The notes below the pieces were generated by a model, which saw nothing but the letters and a program-made list of their open reading frames with translations, did not search any database and was not told where the DNA came from. Made by a program: the position numbers and the translations under genes. Shown piece by piece: positions 5,146-5,779 of a stretch of 5,779 nucleotides of DNA; position 1 is the first letter of the stretch; every line of letters begins with the position of its first letter. The DNA is from Gammaproteobacteria bacterium RIFCSPLOWO2_02_FULL_56_15 (GTDB taxonomy: Bacteria > Pseudomonadota > Gammaproteobacteria > Eutrophobiales > Eutrophobiaceae), in NCBI GenBank assembly GCA_001801825.1, contig MGYR01000032.1, positions 5,690-11,468 on the forward strand, in the 5' to 3' direction.

Positions 5146-5381
5146 GTGTTGACTTTCCCCACGGCCACGAAGGTCTCTTCCTTGAACAACTCCGAAGCAA
5201 AACTCAAGGCCGCCAGCACATCTTCCCGGCCGACATGGGGGTAAGAGGCCAGTACATCCTCCATCGTCCACCCGTCCGCCAAACGATCCAGAATCAGCTC
5301 CACTGAAATCCGCGTACCCATGATAATCGGCTTGCCAACCAGCACCGCCGGATTCACTTCAATGCGATCTTTCCAGTTCAT
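5142..5381 (-). CDS. DUF433-family antitoxin (VapB-like), orphan
   Basis: The 79-residue protein matches DUF433 (PF04255), a small winged/HTH-like family that serves as antitoxin to PIN-like toxins. The family pattern is plain: RIEVNPAVLVGKPIIMGTRI (about 6-25), VELILDRLADGWTMEDVLAS (about 27-46), YPHVGREDVLAALSFASELF (about 47-66). I choose ATG 5379-5381 over the in-frame GTG at 5393 because GAGG stands six bases before the ATG and overlaps the GTG region, and because family members begin close to this point. The ATGA overlap at its end implies a downstream toxin gene, of which only a stub remains. The ORF is intact with no missing core residue. Its role is probably autoregulation or neutralising a related toxin elsewhere; this is inference. 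Confidence 0.88.
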   Translation of the reverse strand: MNWKDRIEVNPAVLVGKPIIMGTRISVELILDRLADGWTMEDVLASYPHVGREDVLAALSFASELFKEETFVAVGKVNT

Positions 5382-5458
5382 GTCAGCCCTCACTTAATCA
5401 AAGATCCCAAACCGCAAGTATCCGCTCAAACCCGCCGCACCAGCAAGAGGAAGCTATG

Positions 5459-5483
5459 CGTACCCACGCAGAGCATGGGTACG
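5459..5483. repeat. REP-like hairpin
   Basis: CGTACCCA at 5459-5466 pairs perfectly with TGGGTACG at 5476-5483. Allowing one mismatch (5467/5475) the stem extends to 11 bp with an AGA triloop, followed by AGG. It resembles an abundant interspersed repeat of many Gammaproteobacteria with the pattern CGTTCCCACGC-loop-GCGTGGGAACGAGG, here with the T/A pair of each arm changed in a compensatory way. It lies between convergent-free, same-strand genes and has no T run, so a REP-type element is more likely than a terminator. Confidence 0.6.
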
Positions 5484-5489
5484 AGGAAA

Positions 5490-5510
5490 ATGACGCAGGT
5501 GCTATGTCAT
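5490..5510. repeat. 21-nt palindromic motif, copy 2
   Basis: ATGACG, then GTGCTA, then TGTCAT; it differs from the copy at 4492-4512 at only three positions, one of which turns the outer C-G pair into a T-G. It is followed by ACCGG. It sits directly after the REP-like hairpin in the gap between the HicB and DUF433 genes. Confidence 0.45.
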
Positions 5511-5520
5511 ACCGGCGCGA

Positions 5521-5536
5521 CCGCCATGGGTGGCGG
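5521..5536. repeat. Perfect 6-bp GC-rich hairpin
   Basis: CCGCCA (5521-5526) and TGGCGG (5531-5536) enclose a TGGG loop. No T run follows on either strand, so this is not a convincing intrinsic terminator. It belongs to the run of inverted repeats spanning 5459-5585. Confidence 0.5.
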
Positions 5537-5567
5537 AAATACTGGTAACGCAGGAGTAGTTTCCAGT

Positions 5568-5585
5568 GAGGCTGGGACCAGTCTC
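5568..5585. repeat. 7-bp inverted repeat downstream of the HicB gene
   Basis: GAGGCTG (5568-5574) pairs with CAGTCTC (5579-5585) around GGAC, with one G-U pair if read as + strand RNA and an A-C mismatch on the - strand. It lies 25 nt past the HicB stop codon but lacks a U tract, so terminator function is doubtful. Confidence 0.3.
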
Positions 5586-5609
5586 AGGTTTCGGAAACGC
5601 TCAACGCTG

Positions 5610-5779
5610 TCATATGCCTTTTTGAGACAGCTTGCTTGAAACCAGTCTATTGAGGCTCACGCCTGATTCCGCTGCCTCAAGTGCCAGCATCTGATGTGTC
5701 TTGGGTGGTACGCGCACCATGAATTTACCACTATACTTTTTCGTTGCTATGGGTTCCGGGATATCCTCTCGAGCACGTT
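5610..5779 (-). CDS. HicB-family antitoxin, C-terminal part (cut by window edge)
   Basis: The last 55 residues are visible, ending at TGA (complement of 5610-5612). They read ATKKYSGKFMVRVPPKTHQM, then LALEAAESGVSLNRLVSSKL and SQKGI. This is the ribbon-helix-helix DNA-binding end of the HicB family (COG4226-like): the beta strand GKFMVRVPP, helix one HQMLALEAAESG, and helix two SLNRLVSSKL. In these proteins the N-terminal partial RNase-H-like domain binds the HicA toxin, an mRNA interferase, and the C-terminal domain represses the operon. The N-terminus and any hicA gene lie to the right of the window. The visible part has no stop or frameshift. The gene lies on the same strand as the other TA genes, 228 nt upstream of the DUF433 gene. 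Confidence 0.88.
   Translation of the reverse strand, partial: RAREDIPEPIATKKYSGKFMVRVPPKTHQMLALEAAESGVSLNRLVSSKLSQKGI

Noticed and set aside
4764..5306. Three + strand frames across the RelB and DUF433 genes
   Set aside because: They are antisense to clear antitoxin genes and have no recognisable motifs.
5521..5536. Intrinsic terminator
   Set aside because: The stem is GC-rich, but neither strand has a T run after it.
5459..5585. CRISPR array
   Set aside because: The repeats are different hairpins, not identical direct repeats separated by uniform spacers, and no cas genes are present.

Overview
The window looks like a gammaproteobacterial chromosome. The left half (about 1-2980, all + strand) is a conserved housekeeping block: a COG3146/FemAB-like acyltransferase missing its first residues at the window edge, then aat, bpt and infA. 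The order aat-bpt-infA is typical of Gammaproteobacteria such as Pseudomonas. Aat and Bpt are the two aminoacyl-tRNA-protein transferases of the bacterial N-degron pathway; they overlap by 4 nt and are probably co-transcribed with the acyltransferase gene. A REP-like hairpin near the right end resembles repeats I associate with sulfur-oxidising Gammaproteobacteria such as Chromatiales, but that placement is only a guess.

The clpA/clpS genes that often follow infA in this lineage are not seen. Instead, the right half (about 2990-5779) is an accessory region made almost entirely of toxin-antitoxin (TA) material, nearly all on the - strand. From left to right it holds: (1) a wrecked ribbon-helix-helix antitoxin, on the + strand, with its middle deleted and a frameshift (2991-3094); (2) an apparently intact HigBA-like pair, toxin gene first, with a promoter-like AT-rich region (3124-3885); (3) the 5' end of an IS110-family transposase with an in-frame amber codon and a foreign-looking tail (4041-4370), preceded by its structured non-coding leader (4371-4550); (4) a RelBE-type pair in which the antitoxin is intact but the toxin carries one in-frame TAG at codon 10 (4591-5042); (5) a DUF433 antitoxin whose toxin is reduced to an ATGA-overlapping start and ten codons (5112-5381); (6) a run of inverted repeats (5459-5585), including a 21-nt motif shared with the IS110 leader; (7) the C-terminal end of a HicB-family antitoxin, cut by the window edge (5610-5779).

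The main message is asymmetric decay. Antitoxin genes are kept intact while the partner toxins are broken (RelE-like), lost (DUF433 partner) or off-window (HicA), and only the HigBA-like pair looks functional. The region downstream of infA behaves as a landing site where TA modules and an insertion sequence have accumulated and been eroded. Two of the broken genes are interrupted at a TAG codon, while no intact gene in the window ends in TAG. Mutation is the simplest explanation, but suppression or recoding of amber can be tested. No gene-free stretch exceeds 300 bases.
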